NCBI RefSeq assembly: GCF_000383615.1 | Contig: NZ_KB911585.1 | Coordinates: 406,939-470,938 of the forward strand | Reading direction: 5' to 3' | DNA from: Streptomyces canus 299MFChir4.1 | GTDB lineage: Bacteria; Actinomycetota; Actinomycetes; Streptomycetales; Streptomycetaceae | DNA length: 64,000 nucleotides | Shown: in pieces, positions 34,525-42,956 of the stretch | Position numbering within the stretch: position 1 is the first letter of the stretch | How the letters are laid out: every line of letters begins with the position of its first letter | The notes under the pieces: generated by a model | What the model saw: the letters and a program-made list of their open reading frames with translations, nothing else | Told to the model about the DNA's origin: nothing | The model's database searches: none | Program-made: the position numbers and the translations under genes

Positions 34525-34941
34525 ATGGACATCGATGCAAGGGGGCCGCGCTTCGGCGCGGCCGTGACGACCGTCGTACTAGCGGCCGTTCTGATCACGG
34601 GCAGCGTCTGGCTGCTGGCCTGGCAGACGCTGGCGTTCGCGCTGGGCGCGGCCGGCGGGGTGGGCCGATCGCCGTACGGTCTGCTGTTCCGCAGGGTCGT
34701 ACGGCCGCGGATCGGGCCGCCGACCGAGTTCGAGGCGCCGGAGCCGCCACGGTTCGCGCAGGCCGTGGGCCTGGCCTTCGCGGCCCTCGGGCTCGTGGGA
34801 TACGGGATCGGACCGGAGTGGCTCGGACTCGCCGCCACCGGCGCGGCGCTCGCGGCAGCCTTCCTCAACGCCACCTTCGGGTACTGCCTGGGTTGCGAGA
34901 TGTACCTGCTCGTGCGGCGGGTGGCGGTACGCGCGGAGTAA
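34525..34941 (+). CDS. DUF4395 membrane protein
   Basis: A 138-residue protein with about four transmembrane helices in two pairs, the DUF4395 pattern: RGPRFGAAVTTVVLAAVLIT, FRRVVRPRIGPPTEFEAPEP, and the terminal NATFGYCLGCEMYLL with a CxxC pair. Homologues are usually adjacent to thioredoxin-like genes, as here. It may act as a membrane thiol-redox partner or a sulfur-transfer channel; this is inference. No Shine-Dalgarno is visible, consistent with a leaderless mRNA. Confidence 0.88.
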   Translation: MDIDARGPRFGAAVTTVVLAAVLITGSVWLLAWQTLAFALGAAGGVGRSPYGLLFRRVVRPRIGPPTEFEAPEPPRFAQAVGLAFAALGLVGYGIGPEWLGLAATGAALAAAFLNATFGYCLGCEMYLLVRRVAVRAE

Positions 34942-35060
34942 AGGAGGTTTAAAAGCCCAAGGTGGATCAGGGCCGACGTGACGAGAATCTCTTCCCGGGC
35001 GGGCACCAGGACTGGCTCCCCGTCCGTTCTTCGGGCACGATCTGCGAGATGCCGTAAACC

Positions 35061-35072
35061 TACGGCTGCGTA
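35061..35072. promoter_or_regulatory. Inverted repeat upstream of the acyltransferase gene
   Basis: TACG-GCTG-CGTA, extendable with mismatches to ACCTACG/CGTAACT, lies 55 bp before the PlsC-type gene, in the expected position for an operator. Confidence 0.35.
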
Positions 35073-35126
35073 ACTTATTGCCGGGAGTCGGCTTCCCGGG
35101 CAGAGCAGGAAGGGCTCACCCCGCCC

Positions 35127-35855
35127 ATGGCAGAGCTTGTCTACCGTCCCGTCGTCGGATTCGCCCAGGCCCTGTTCAAGGCCTGGGATCTCAAGATCGA
35201 CTGCAAGGGTTCGGAGAACATCCCGCGCTCGGGCGGCGCCGTACTGGTGAGCAACCACATCAGCTACCTGGACTTCGTCTTCAACGGCCTGGCCGTGCTC
35301 CCGCAGAAACGTCTCGTGCGGTTCATGGCGAAGGAGTCCGTCTTCCGTCACAAGGTCTCGGGCCCGCTGATGCGCGGGATGAAGCACATCCCGGTCGACC
35401 GCACGCAGGGCGAGACGGCGTACGCCCACGCCCTGGAGTCGCTGCGGTCGGGCGAGATCGTCGGGGTCTTCCCGGAGGCGACGATCTCGCAGTCCTTCAC
35501 GCTGAAGAGCTTCAAGTCGGGCGCGGCGCGGATGGCACAGGAGGCCGGCGTCCCGCTGATCCCGATGGCCGTCTGGGGCACGCAGCGGCTGTGGACCAAG
35601 GGGCACCCGCGCAACTTCAAGCGCAGCCACATCCCGATCACCATGCGGGTCGGGGAGGCGATCGAGGCGTCCCGCGACAAGTACGCGGGGGCGATCACCC
35701 GGCAGCTGCGCGAGCGGGTCAACGAGTTGCTGGAAGCCGCCCAGCGGGCCTACCCCGTGCGCCCCAAGGGGCCGGACGACACGTGGTGGATGCCGGCGCA
35801 TCTCGGGGGTACGGCGCCTACTCCGGAGCAGGTGCGCGAGGCAGAGGCGCGGTAG
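35127..35855 (+). CDS. 1-acylglycerol-3-phosphate O-acyltransferase family protein (PlsC-like)
   Basis: A 242-residue membrane-associated acyltransferase. The catalytic HX4D motif is NHISYLDF (H44, D49); the substrate-binding block is FPEATISQSFTLKSFKSGAAR, a slight variation on FPEGTRS, with the proline-rich VPLIPMAVWG following. It transfers an acyl chain to lysophosphatidic acid or a similar acceptor. The AGGAAGGG element is somewhat far (about 12 bases) from the ATG. Its 3' end overlaps the degenerate convergent B3/B4 gene by 38 bp. Confidence 0.9.
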   Translation: MAELVYRPVVGFAQALFKAWDLKIDCKGSENIPRSGGAVLVSNHISYLDFVFNGLAVLPQKRLVRFMAKESVFRHKVSGPLMRGMKHIPVDRTQGETAYAHALESLRSGEIVGVFPEATISQSFTLKSFKSGAARMAQEAGVPLIPMAVWGTQRLWTKGHPRNFKRSHIPITMRVGEAIEASRDKYAGAITRQLRERVNELLEAAQRAYPVRPKGPDDTWWMPAHLGGTAPTPEQVREAEAR

Positions 35856-36532
35856 CCGGCTCGATCCGCGCCCCCGGACTGAACCTCTCCAGCAGTTCGG
35901 CCAGTTCGGTGGCCGCCCTCTCCACGTCGGCGAGCGGCATCGGGGCCATGGCCTCCAGCAGGAAGACGCCCGAGGCCGTCCCCTCGGTCAGCCGGGTTCG
36001 AGGGCCCTGGCGCCAGTTCCAGCGACGGCAGGTCACGCCGGTCGCGTCGCGCCAGATCACCTCGCCGGGGGCGGGGTGATCGACGACCTCCGTGCCGCCG
36101 GCCACGGTCACGAAGCCCTCGTCACCGCCGGCCCGGACAAGGTGCGTCCCGCCCTGGACGCGGTCGAGGTCCTCGCCGCCCACGGGGACGAGGTGCGCGA
36201 CGCCGATCGCGTTGCAGAGGTCGACCAGGAGGTTGATGCGGGCCGGCCCCGCGTGCGACAGGGCCCTGTTCGCCGGCGCCTCCTCCGAGTTGCGGGTGCG
36301 CGACGGCTTCGAGCCGGACGCCGTGCGGACCTCCCGCCGGCCGCCATGTGCGGTCCTCGTGCGGGGCGCGCCCGTCCAGTCGTACGGCGAGCCGGCGGGC
36401 CGCGTCGTCGAGCAGCGCCGAACCGGCTCAGGCGCTGGGCCCGTTGACCAGTCCGCGGGCCTTGATGGCGAGGTGCGTGAAGCCGGGTGCGGGAGCGCGC
36501 ACCTCGTCGGACACGGTCACGGGGAGGGTCAT
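35818..36532 (-). pseudogene. Degenerate B3/B4-domain (tRNA synthetase beta-like) protein gene
   Basis: Three frames concatenated give a recognisable ~230-residue B3/B4-domain protein. It begins at the ATG at 36532 (MTLPVTVSDEVRAPAPGFTH) but meets an in-frame TGA at 36428-36430. Reading past it, SALLDDAARRLAVRLDGRAP continues, then single-base losses near 36346-36356 and 36335-36342 shift frame twice before INLLVDLCNAIGVAHLVPVG. The last third is open (35818-36183, RRWNWRQGPRTRLTEGTA). Several substitutions accompany the indels (for example AFGSKPS reads ASGSKPS), which points to neutral decay. The start overlaps the transglutaminase-like gene's stop by four bases, so it was once coupled to it. 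Confidence 0.75.
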
Positions 36533-37113
36533 CGGATGCCTCCGAGTGCGGTGGGGAGCGTCTTCCAGAGGTACGGCCGGTCGGGGGCGGCCTTGAGGAC
36601 GCTCAGAACGGCCGGGTGCGGTTCGGCGTACAGGACCGGGTAGTCCATCTCGTTGGACTCCGGGTCAGGCTTGAAGGCCAGTCGCTCGCCGTCGAGGGAG
36701 AACTGGGCGTCCACACCCGGCTTGTTGCCCCGGGGGTCCTGGCGGTGCCAGGCGCCGTTGAACCGGACGGCGACCAGGCCGTGCACCACGTCGAACTTCT
36801 GGTAGCAGAGCGCGGCCGGGATGTCCTCGGCGCGCAGCAGGGCGGCCAGCGCGTGGGCCTTGGCATAGCAGATGCCGGTGCCCTGCTCCAGGACGTCGGA
36901 GGCCCGCCAGGTGACGCGGAGGTCGCCGGAGTCCTGGGAGTGCGGGATCGTGTCGCGGACGAACTCGAACGCCAGTTGCGCATAGGAATACGAGTCGGCC
37001 GCCTCTTTGGCGAGACGTGCGGCCACCTCTCGGACGATCGGGTGGCCATGGTCGATGACCTCGTCAGCGGCCAGGTACGCGGAAAGGTCAGGGGTGTTCT
37101 GGATCAGCTCCAT
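36529..37113 (-). CDS. Transglutaminase-like domain protein
   Basis: A 194-residue transglutaminase/protease-fold protein. The triad appears intact: C82 (GTGICYAKAHALAALLR), H111 (VVHGLVAVRF) and D126 (WHRQDPRGNK). Single-domain, no signal peptide, so it is cytoplasmic. Members are mostly cysteine peptidase- or amidase-like and their substrates are unknown. It is transcribed from a good promoter with the ATG 8 bases behind the -10, hence probably leaderless. The coupled B3/B4 gene behind it is broken. Confidence 0.87.
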   Translation of the reverse strand: MELIQNTPDLSAYLAADEVIDHGHPIVREVAARLAKEAADSYSYAQLAFEFVRDTIPHSQDSGDLRVTWRASDVLEQGTGICYAKAHALAALLRAEDIPAALCYQKFDVVHGLVAVRFNGAWHRQDPRGNKPGVDAQFSLDGERLAFKPDPESNEMDYPVLYAEPHPAVLSVLKAAPDRPYLWKTLPTALGGIR

Positions 37114-37121
37114 GCCCGCAG

Positions 37122-37174
37122 AGCATAGGGAGACGATCAGCCCCGGGTCAATTAATTTACCTTGCTCGGTATAT
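37122..37174 (-). promoter_or_regulatory. Leaderless promoter and AT-rich palindrome before the transglutaminase-like gene
   Basis: On the minus strand TTGACC (complement of 37146-37151), an 18-bp spacer and TATGCT (complement of 37122-37127) form a good promoter; the ATG follows 8 bases later. Immediately upstream, ATTTACC-N6-GGTATAT (37155-37174) is a 6-of-7 palindrome in an AT-rich island, suitable for a regulator. Confidence 0.65.
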
Positions 37175-37687
37175 TTATGCAGAGTAGCAATGGACGGTCA
37201 CCACCTGGGACGCGCTCCACCGCTGGTCGACGGTGGCGAGCCTCGTCCAGCCCAGCCGTTCGTAGAGGGCCGCCGCGGCGGTGTCGGACGCGACCACGTC
37301 GAGCACCGGGTGCAGGCCGCGGTGCCGTGCCTCCTCCACCGCTCGACCGATCAGCAGCGCACCGATCCCGTGCCCTCTCGCCCACGGGGCGACGAACAAC
37401 CGGCCGACCACCGCGGCCTGTTCCCCGCTCGTGCCGTTGCGCTCGCCCCAGAGGACAGGGGCCAGGTCGCCTTCGGCGCTGCGGGTGAGGCCGACATGAC
37501 CCGCCACCCGGCCGTCGAGATCGGCGACCCAACTGCCCAGCGCCGAAGCCGGTGTCAGCCAATCGCGGGGCCGGGCAGGCCAGTTCACCGGGTAGCCGTC
37601 CTGCCGGTGCACCTCGGCCAGCACCCGCACGCACGCCTGGACGTCGTCATCGGTCCTCGGCCGGACCCGGTTCTGTGTCTTGTCCAC
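37175..37687 (-). CDS. GNAT family N-acetyltransferase
   Basis: A 170-residue acetyltransferase. The acetyl-CoA loop is visible as VAPWARGHGIGALLIGRAVE, followed by LDVVASDTAAAALYERLGW, the usual GNAT C-terminal beta-alpha motif. Substrate unknown. I start at GTG 37687 after ruling out a long upstream in-frame extension, which lies inside the neighbouring gene's sequence. Its 3' end abuts the AT-rich palindrome before the transglutaminase-like gene. Confidence 0.85.
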   Translation of the reverse strand: MDKTQNRVRPRTDDDVQACVRVLAEVHRQDGYPVNWPARPRDWLTPASALGSWVADLDGRVAGHVGLTRSAEGDLAPVLWGERNGTSGEQAAVVGRLFVAPWARGHGIGALLIGRAVEEARHRGLHPVLDVVASDTAAAALYERLGWTRLATVDQRWSASQVVTVHCYSA

Positions 37688-37728
37688 TCCGGCATGCAAG
37701 CACAGGTGGACTCCGGCCCGGCCCGCGT

Positions 37729-38808
37729 CTAGCGCGCCATCTCCTCCTTCAGCGCCGCCACGAACGCGTCCACGTCGTCCTCGGTGGTGTCGAAGGCGCA
37801 CATCCAGCGGACGACGCCCGCGGCCTCGTCCCAGAAGTAGAAGCGGAAACGCTTCTGGAGGCGCTCGCTCACGTCGTGCGGGAGCTTGGCGAAGACACCG
37901 TTGGCCTGGACCGGGTAGAGAATCTCGACGCCGTGGACGGCACGGACACCCTCGGCCAGGCGCTGGGCCATCTCGTTGGCGTGGCGGGCGTTGCGCAGCC
38001 ACAGGTCCCTGGCGAGCAGGGCCTCCAGCTGCACCGACACGAAACGCATCTTGGAGGCGAGCTGCATGGACAGCTTGCGCAGGTGCTTCATGTGGGAGAC
38101 CGCGTCCTGGTTGATCACCACGACCGCCTCGCCGAACAGCGCGCCGTTCTTCGTCCCGCCCAGGGAGAGGATGTCGACGCCGACCGCGTTGGTGAACGTG
38201 CGCATGGGGACGTCCAGGGAGGCGGCCGCGTTGGCCATGCGGGAGCCGTCCAGGTGGACCTTCATGCCGTGCGCGTGGGCATGGTCGCAGATCGCGCGGA
38301 TCTCGTCGGGCGTGTAGAGGGTGCCGAGCTCCGTGGACTGGGTGATCGAGACGACCTGCGGCATCGCCCGGTGCTCGTCCTCCCAGCCCCAGGCCTGCTT
38401 GTCGATCAGTTCGGGCGTGAGCTTGCCGTCCGGGGTGGACACGGTGAGCAGCTTGAGGCCGCCCATGCGCTCGGGGGCGCCGCCCTCGTCCACGTTGATG
38501 TGCGCGCTCTCGGCGCAGATCACCGCGCCCCAGCGGTCGGTGACCGCCTGGAGCGCGACGACGTTGGCGCCGGTGCCGTTGAAGACCGGGAAGGCCTCGG
38601 CCGTGGCCCCGAAGTGGCTGCGGACGATCCGCTGGAGGTTCTCGGTGTAGTCGTCCTCGCCGTACGCGACCTGGTGCCCGCCGTTGGCGAGGGCCAGGGC
38701 GGCGAGCACCTCCGGGTGGGCGCCGGCGTAGTTGTCGCTGGCGAAGCCTCGGACGTCCGGGTCGTGATGGCGACGAGCCTGCGTAAAGGAGGCCTTCGGA
38801 GGGTTCAC
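37729..38808 (-). CDS. Threonine aldolase/beta-eliminating lyase family PLP enzyme
   Basis: A 359-residue fold type I PLP enzyme. The Schiff-base lysine lies in SLGGTKNGALFGE, the pyridoxal-ring aspartate in KVHLDGSRMANA, and the opening FASDNYAGAHPEVL matches low-specificity threonine aldolases, which cleave threonine or allo-threonine to glycine and acetaldehyde. I use GTG 38808, whose GTGA overlaps the SDR stop; ATG 38826 is possible. It is the third gene of a tightly coupled operon with DUF6421 and an SDR enzyme. Confidence 0.9.
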   Translation of the reverse strand: MNPPKASFTQARRHHDPDVRGFASDNYAGAHPEVLAALALANGGHQVAYGEDDYTENLQRIVRSHFGATAEAFPVFNGTGANVVALQAVTDRWGAVICAESAHINVDEGGAPERMGGLKLLTVSTPDGKLTPELIDKQAWGWEDEHRAMPQVVSITQSTELGTLYTPDEIRAICDHAHAHGMKVHLDGSRMANAAASLDVPMRTFTNAVGVDILSLGGTKNGALFGEAVVVINQDAVSHMKHLRKLSMQLASKMRFVSVQLEALLARDLWLRNARHANEMAQRLAEGVRAVHGVEILYPVQANGVFAKLPHDVSERLQKRFRFYFWDEAAGVVRWMCAFDTTEDDVDAFVAALKEEMAR

Positions 38809-39593
38809 GGCTTCTCGGTCAGCCACAGACGGTTTCCGTTCACTTCGGCGGCGGGCTTGTCCCAGACACCGGCGATCGCCTCAGCCAGATCCTTGACGTC
38901 CGTGAAGCCCGCGAACTTCGCGTTGGGCCGCTCGGCGCGCATGGCGTCGTGCACCAGTGCCTTCACCACCAGGATCGCAGCCGCGGAAGTGGGCCCGTCG
39001 GCGCCCCCGGCCTTGCGGAAGGCGTCGGCGAGAGCGAGCGTCCAGGCCTCGGCGGCGGCCTTGGCGGCGGCGTACGAGGCGTTGCCCGCCGTGGGCTTCG
39101 TCGCGCCGGCGGCGCTGATCAGGAGATAGCGGCCGCGCTCGCTGCGCTGCAGACCCTCGAAGAAGGCGAGGGAGGTGTGCTGCACGGTGCGGATGAGCAG
39201 CAGTTCCAGGAAGTCCCAGTCGTCCAGGCTCGACTTGATGAAGGTCTCGCTGCCGCGCCAGCCGCCGACGAGGTGGACCAGGCCGTCGACACGGCCGAAG
39301 TCCTTCTCGATGTGCGCGGCCCAGTCGCGGGTGGAGTCCAGGTCGAGCAGGTCGACCGGCTCGCCGGTCACGGTGGCGCCGCCCGAGGCGTAGCTCGCCG
39401 CGTCGACGGCCTCCGCGAGCCGCTCCGGGTCGTTGTCCGCGCCGACGACTGTCGCGCCCGCCTCGGCAAGTCGCAGCAGTGTCGCGCGGCCCGCGGGACC
39501 GCCCGCGCCGGCCACCGCGATCACCGCACCGCTGAGAGCTCCGTTCCCCACCATGCGCTTCGCCTCCTGAGCTGTTGTGGTGCGGTCGCTCAC
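38805..39593 (-). CDS. Short-chain dehydrogenase/reductase
   Basis: A 262-residue SDR enzyme. The cofactor loop is VAGAGGPAGRAT, a variant of TGxxxGxG; an acidic residue after strand 2 (ADND) favours NAD. The catalytic pair is in SYAAAKAAAE with the upstream serine in LLISAAGAT. It shares a 4-bp ATGA overlap with DUF6421 upstream and a GTGA overlap with the aldolase gene downstream, so all three are translationally coupled. Substrate unknown. Confidence 0.9.
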   Translation of the reverse strand: MSDRTTTAQEAKRMVGNGALSGAVIAVAGAGGPAGRATLLRLAEAGATVVGADNDPERLAEAVDAASYASGGATVTGEPVDLLDLDSTRDWAAHIEKDFGRVDGLVHLVGGWRGSETFIKSSLDDWDFLELLLIRTVQHTSLAFFEGLQRSERGRYLLISAAGATKPTAGNASYAAAKAAAEAWTLALADAFRKAGGADGPTSAAAILVVKALVHDAMRAERPNAKFAGFTDVKDLAEAIAGVWDKPAAEVNGNRLWLTEKP

Positions 39594-40987
39594 GCGGCGA
39601 CCCGCTCGGCACTCTCCGCCGTGATGCCCCGCGTGGAGGCGATCACGTTCTTGAGCTTCTTGGAGAGGGCCTCATAGAACATGCTCAGCGGAAACTCGTC
39701 CGGAAGCACGTCATCGACGAGTTTCCGGGGCGGCAGCGACAGGTCGAGGGCGTCGGGGCCCTTGGCCCACTTGGAGCCCGGGTGCGGGGCGAGGTACTGC
39801 GACACCAGGTCGTACGCGGCGAACCAGTGGACCAGCTTCGGGCGGTCGATGCCCGCTCGGTACAGGTCCTCGATGTCGGCGCACAGCTGGTTGGTGACCT
39901 CGGGGGCGCGCTGCCAGTCGATGAACAGCTTGTTGTCGGTCCAGCGGACGACGTCGTGCTTGTGCAGGTAGGCGAAGAGGAGCTGGCCGCCGAGGCCGTC
40001 GTAGTTGCGCACGCGCTCGCCGGTGACCGGGAAGCGGAACATGCGGTCGAAGAGGACCGCGTACTGCACGTCACGGGCCTGCGGGACGCCGTCGGCCTCC
40101 AGCTTCACGGCCTCCTTGAAGGCGGTGAGGTCGCAGCGCAGCTCCTCGAGGCCGTACATCCAGAACGGCTGACGCTGCTTGATCATGAACGGGTCGAAGG
40201 GCAGGTCGCCGTGGCTGTGGGTGCGGTCGTGGACCATGTCCCACAGGACGAAGGCCTCCTCGCAGCGCTTCTGGTCGTGGACCATGGCGGCGATGTCCTC
40301 GGGCAGCTCCAGTCCCAGGATGTCGACGGCTGCGTCGGTGACCCGGCGGAAGCGGGCGGCCTCCCGGTCGCAGAAGATGCCGCCCCAGGAGAAACGTTCC
40401 GGCGCCTCGCGCACGGCGATGGTCTCCGGGAAGAGGACGGCGGAGTTGGTGTCGTAGCCGGCCGTGAAGTCCTCGAACTTGATGCCGCAGAACAGCGGGT
40501 TGTCGTAGCGGGTCCGCTCCAGTTCGGCCAGCCACTCGGGCCAGACCATGCGCAGCACGACCGCCTCCAGGTTGCGGTCGGGGTTGCCGTTCTGCGTGTA
40601 CATCGGGAAGACGACCAGGTGCTGGAGGCCGTCAGCGCGGTTCGCCGCGGGCTGGAAGGCCAGCAGCGAGTCGAGGAAGTCGGGCACCTCGAAGCCGCCC
40701 TCGGACCAGCGACTGAGGTCCTTGGCGAGGGCGCCGTGGTAGTCGGCGTCGTGCGGCAGCAGCGGCGACAGCTCCTGCACCGCCTCGACGACACGCCGTA
40801 CGGCGGCCTCGGCGTCCGCACGCGCGGGCGCGCCCTCGGCCTGGAAGTCGATCGACCCGTCCTTGGACTGCCATGGCCGGATCCGCTCCACGGCATCCTT
40901 GAGCACAGGCCATGCCGGGTGCTCCACCACCCTGGTCACGGGAGGAACAAGGTCCCCCGAAGCCGTCTGCACAAGAATTTCCGTCAT
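39590..40987 (-). CDS. DUF6421 family protein
   Basis: A 465-residue cytoplasmic protein which I assign to DUF6421 from memory. No enzymatic domain is obvious. Conserved-looking polar clusters, WDMVHDRTHSHGDLPFDPFM and KLVHWFAAYD, contain several His and Asp residues that could bind metal, which I infer only. It opens an operon with an SDR and a threonine aldolase-like gene. GGAGG lies seven bases before the ATG. An imperfect inverted repeat and CGTAT-AC-ATACG palindrome are in the leader. Confidence 0.8.
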   Translation of the reverse strand: MTEILVQTASGDLVPPVTRVVEHPAWPVLKDAVERIRPWQSKDGSIDFQAEGAPARADAEAAVRRVVEAVQELSPLLPHDADYHGALAKDLSRWSEGGFEVPDFLDSLLAFQPAANRADGLQHLVVFPMYTQNGNPDRNLEAVVLRMVWPEWLAELERTRYDNPLFCGIKFEDFTAGYDTNSAVLFPETIAVREAPERFSWGGIFCDREAARFRRVTDAAVDILGLELPEDIAAMVHDQKRCEEAFVLWDMVHDRTHSHGDLPFDPFMIKQRQPFWMYGLEELRCDLTAFKEAVKLEADGVPQARDVQYAVLFDRMFRFPVTGERVRNYDGLGGQLLFAYLHKHDVVRWTDNKLFIDWQRAPEVTNQLCADIEDLYRAGIDRPKLVHWFAAYDLVSQYLAPHPGSKWAKGPDALDLSLPPRKLVDDVLPDEFPLSMFYEALSKKLKNVIASTRGITAESAERVAA

Positions 40988-41005
40988 GTCCCATCCTCCA
41001 CGGGA

Positions 41006-41042
41006 GAAGCTCGCGTACAGAGACCGTATACATACGAGCTTC
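41006..41042. promoter_or_regulatory. Inverted repeats upstream of the DUF6421 operon
   Basis: GAAGCTCG (41006-41013) and CGAGCTTC (41035-41042) are perfect 8-bp arms. Between them, CGTAT-AC-ATACG (41025-41036) is a smaller palindrome containing a -10-like TATACG on the minus strand. The cluster sits 20-55 bp upstream of the first start. Confidence 0.45.
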
Positions 41043-41258
41043 CGCCCAGCAAGAGCGCACTCGGGAAGTTATCCTGCACACCCCAATGGTCACCGAATTT
41101 TTTCCTGTCGGAAGCCATGAACGCAGCGATTCCGGGTAACCGAGATCACTCCCCGGCCCGCCTCGGCGATCCCTCGCGCACGCACGGGTCCCTCACGCGG
41201 TGTAGCCGTTAGGCTGCGGCTCTGCACCGAGCCGCCGTCGACGGAAGCGAGTTGAACC

Positions 41259-41942
41259 TTGAACTTCCTTACCATCGGTCATCGCGGAGTCATGGGTACC
41301 GAACCCGAGAACACCCTCCGTTCCTTCGTCGCCGCCCAGCAGGCCGGCCTCGACGTCATCGAACTCGATCTGCATCTGAGCAAGGACGGCGCCCTCGTCG
41401 TCATGCACGACACCGACGTGGACCGCACGACCGACGGAACCGGCCCGATCGCCGAGAAGACCCTCACCGAGCTGCGCGCCCTGGACGCGGGCCGCGGGGA
41501 ACGCGTCCCGGTGTTCGAGGAGGTCCTGGACGCGGTGCGGTCGCCGCTCCAGGCCGAGATCAAGGACATCGCGGCGGCCCGCGCGCTGGCCGAGGTCATG
41601 CTCCGGCGGGACCTGGTCTCCCGGGTCGAGGTGTCCTCGTTCCACGACGAGGCGATCGCCGAGATCGGCCGCCTGGTACCCGGCGTACGGACCGCGCTGA
41701 TCGGCAGCCGGTTCGGCCCCGACATTGTGGAGCGCGCCGTCGAGGCCGGTGCGGAAACGGTCTGCCTGAACATCCGCCGGCTGACCCTGGAGGTCGTGGA
41801 GGCGGCCCGCAAGGCGGACCTGAAGATCATCGGCTGGGTGGTGAACACCCAGGACCAACTGCGCCTTGTACGGGCCCTGGGCCTGGACGGCGCGACGACC
41901 GACTACCCGGAGATCAAGCGCACCGGCCGCTTCACCGCGTGA
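41259..41942 (+). CDS. Glycerophosphodiester phosphodiesterase
   Basis: A 227-residue GDPD barrel. Motifs appear in order: the catalytic GHRG with H8, EPENT (E16, metal), ELDLHLSKDGALVVMHD with acidic metal ligands and the second histidine, and EIKDIAAARALAEV. It hydrolyses glycerophosphodiesters to glycerol-3-phosphate and an alcohol; no signal peptide means an intracellular role in lipid turnover. It starts with TTG at 41259, with GGAAGCGAG upstream. Confidence 0.9.
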   Translation: MNFLTIGHRGVMGTEPENTLRSFVAAQQAGLDVIELDLHLSKDGALVVMHDTDVDRTTDGTGPIAEKTLTELRALDAGRGERVPVFEEVLDAVRSPLQAEIKDIAAARALAEVMLRRDLVSRVEVSSFHDEAIAEIGRLVPGVRTALIGSRFGPDIVERAVEAGAETVCLNIRRLTLEVVEAARKADLKIIGWVVNTQDQLRLVRALGLDGATTDYPEIKRTGRFTA

Positions 41943-41957
41943 GCCGGGGCGGGAACG

Positions 41958-42493
41958 TCACACCAGCGGCTTGACCAGCAGCTCGAACTGCAGGTCGTCG
42001 CGCTGCGGAACACCGAAGCGCTCGTCGCCGTACGGGAACGGCGTCATCTTTCCCGTACGGCGGTAGCCGCGCCGCTCGTACCAGGCGATGAGGTCCTCGC
42101 GCACGGAGATCACGGTCATGTGCATCTCGGTGACCCCCAGGTCTCCCGCGCGATGCGCTCCGCCGCCGCGATGATCACCTTGCCGAGGCCGCCGCCCTGG
42201 AGGCCGGGACTGACCGCGAACATCCCGAAGTACGCGTAGTCGCCCCGGTGTTCGAGCTGGCAGCAGGCGACGACCTGCCCGTCCCGCTCCACGGTCAGCA
42301 GCTTGCTGTCGGGCGACTTGATGACCGCGAGCACACCCTCCGGGCCGGTCCGCTGCCCCGCCAGGATGTCCGCCTCGGTGGTCCACCCGGCCCGGCTGTC
42401 GTCCCCGCGGTACGCCGACTCGACCAGCGCGACCAGCGCGTCCACGTCGGCGCCGGTGGAGTCACGGAAGGTGAGGCCGCCGGTGGTCTCCAT
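41958..42493 (-). pseudogene. GNAT N-acetyltransferase gene with a -1 frameshift
   Basis: The N-terminal part (from ATG 42493, METTGGLTFRDSTGADV) reads to the acetyl-CoA motif GLQGGGLGKVIIAAAERIARET in one frame. The C-terminal part (VTEMHMTVISVREDLIAWYE, to 41958) is in the next frame. One base appears missing in a CCCCC run at 42134-42138, where TGGGG(N)GTCACC would restore the frame. The rest of the coding sequence is well preserved, so this is a recent mutation, a sequencing error, or a slippage site. The restored product would be about 178 residues. Confidence 0.75.
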
Positions 42494-42563
42494 GGGGCGC
42501 ATCTCCACTTCAAGCGCACGACTCGGGCAGATCGAGAGTAACGCCCCGGATAGGCTCGCCCGC

Positions 42564-42956
42564 ATGGTGCACGTACTGAGCGGCCGCGTCCTGCTGCGGC
42601 CCACGGATCCGGAGCGTTCCCGAGTCTTCTACGGCGACCAGCTGGGCCTCGCCGTGTACCGCGAGTTCGGTGCGGGCCCGGAGCGGGGCACCGTCTACTT
42701 CCTCGGCGGTGGCTTCCTGGAGCTGTCGGGACGCTCGGAGGCTCCGCCGGCCGCGGACGTCCGGCTGTGGCTCCAGGTCCCGGACGTGACCGCGGCGCAC
42801 GAGGAGCTGCTGGCGAAGGGTGTCGAGATCGTGCGGCCGCCGGTCAAGGAGCCGTGGGGGCTGGTCGAGATGTGGGTGGCGGACCCGGACGGCACCCCGA
42901 TCGTGCTGGTGGAGGTGCCGGCGGACCATCCGATCCGGTACCGGCCGGGAATCTGA
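42564..42956 (+). CDS. VOC family (glyoxalase-like) protein
   Basis: A 130-residue single VOC protein. It has the paired beta-alpha-beta-beta-beta modules: ERSRVFYGDQLGLAVYREFG and VTAAHEELLAKGVEIVRPPV, ending with FADPDGTP-like VADPDGTPIVLVE, typical of glyoxalase/bleomycin-resistance proteins. Metal binding and substrate are unclear. A TAGGCT hexamer eight bases before the ATG suggests a leaderless message. Confidence 0.88.
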   Translation: MVHVLSGRVLLRPTDPERSRVFYGDQLGLAVYREFGAGPERGTVYFLGGGFLELSGRSEAPPAADVRLWLQVPDVTAAHEELLAKGVEIVRPPVKEPWGLVEMWVADPDGTPIVLVEVPADHPIRYRPGI

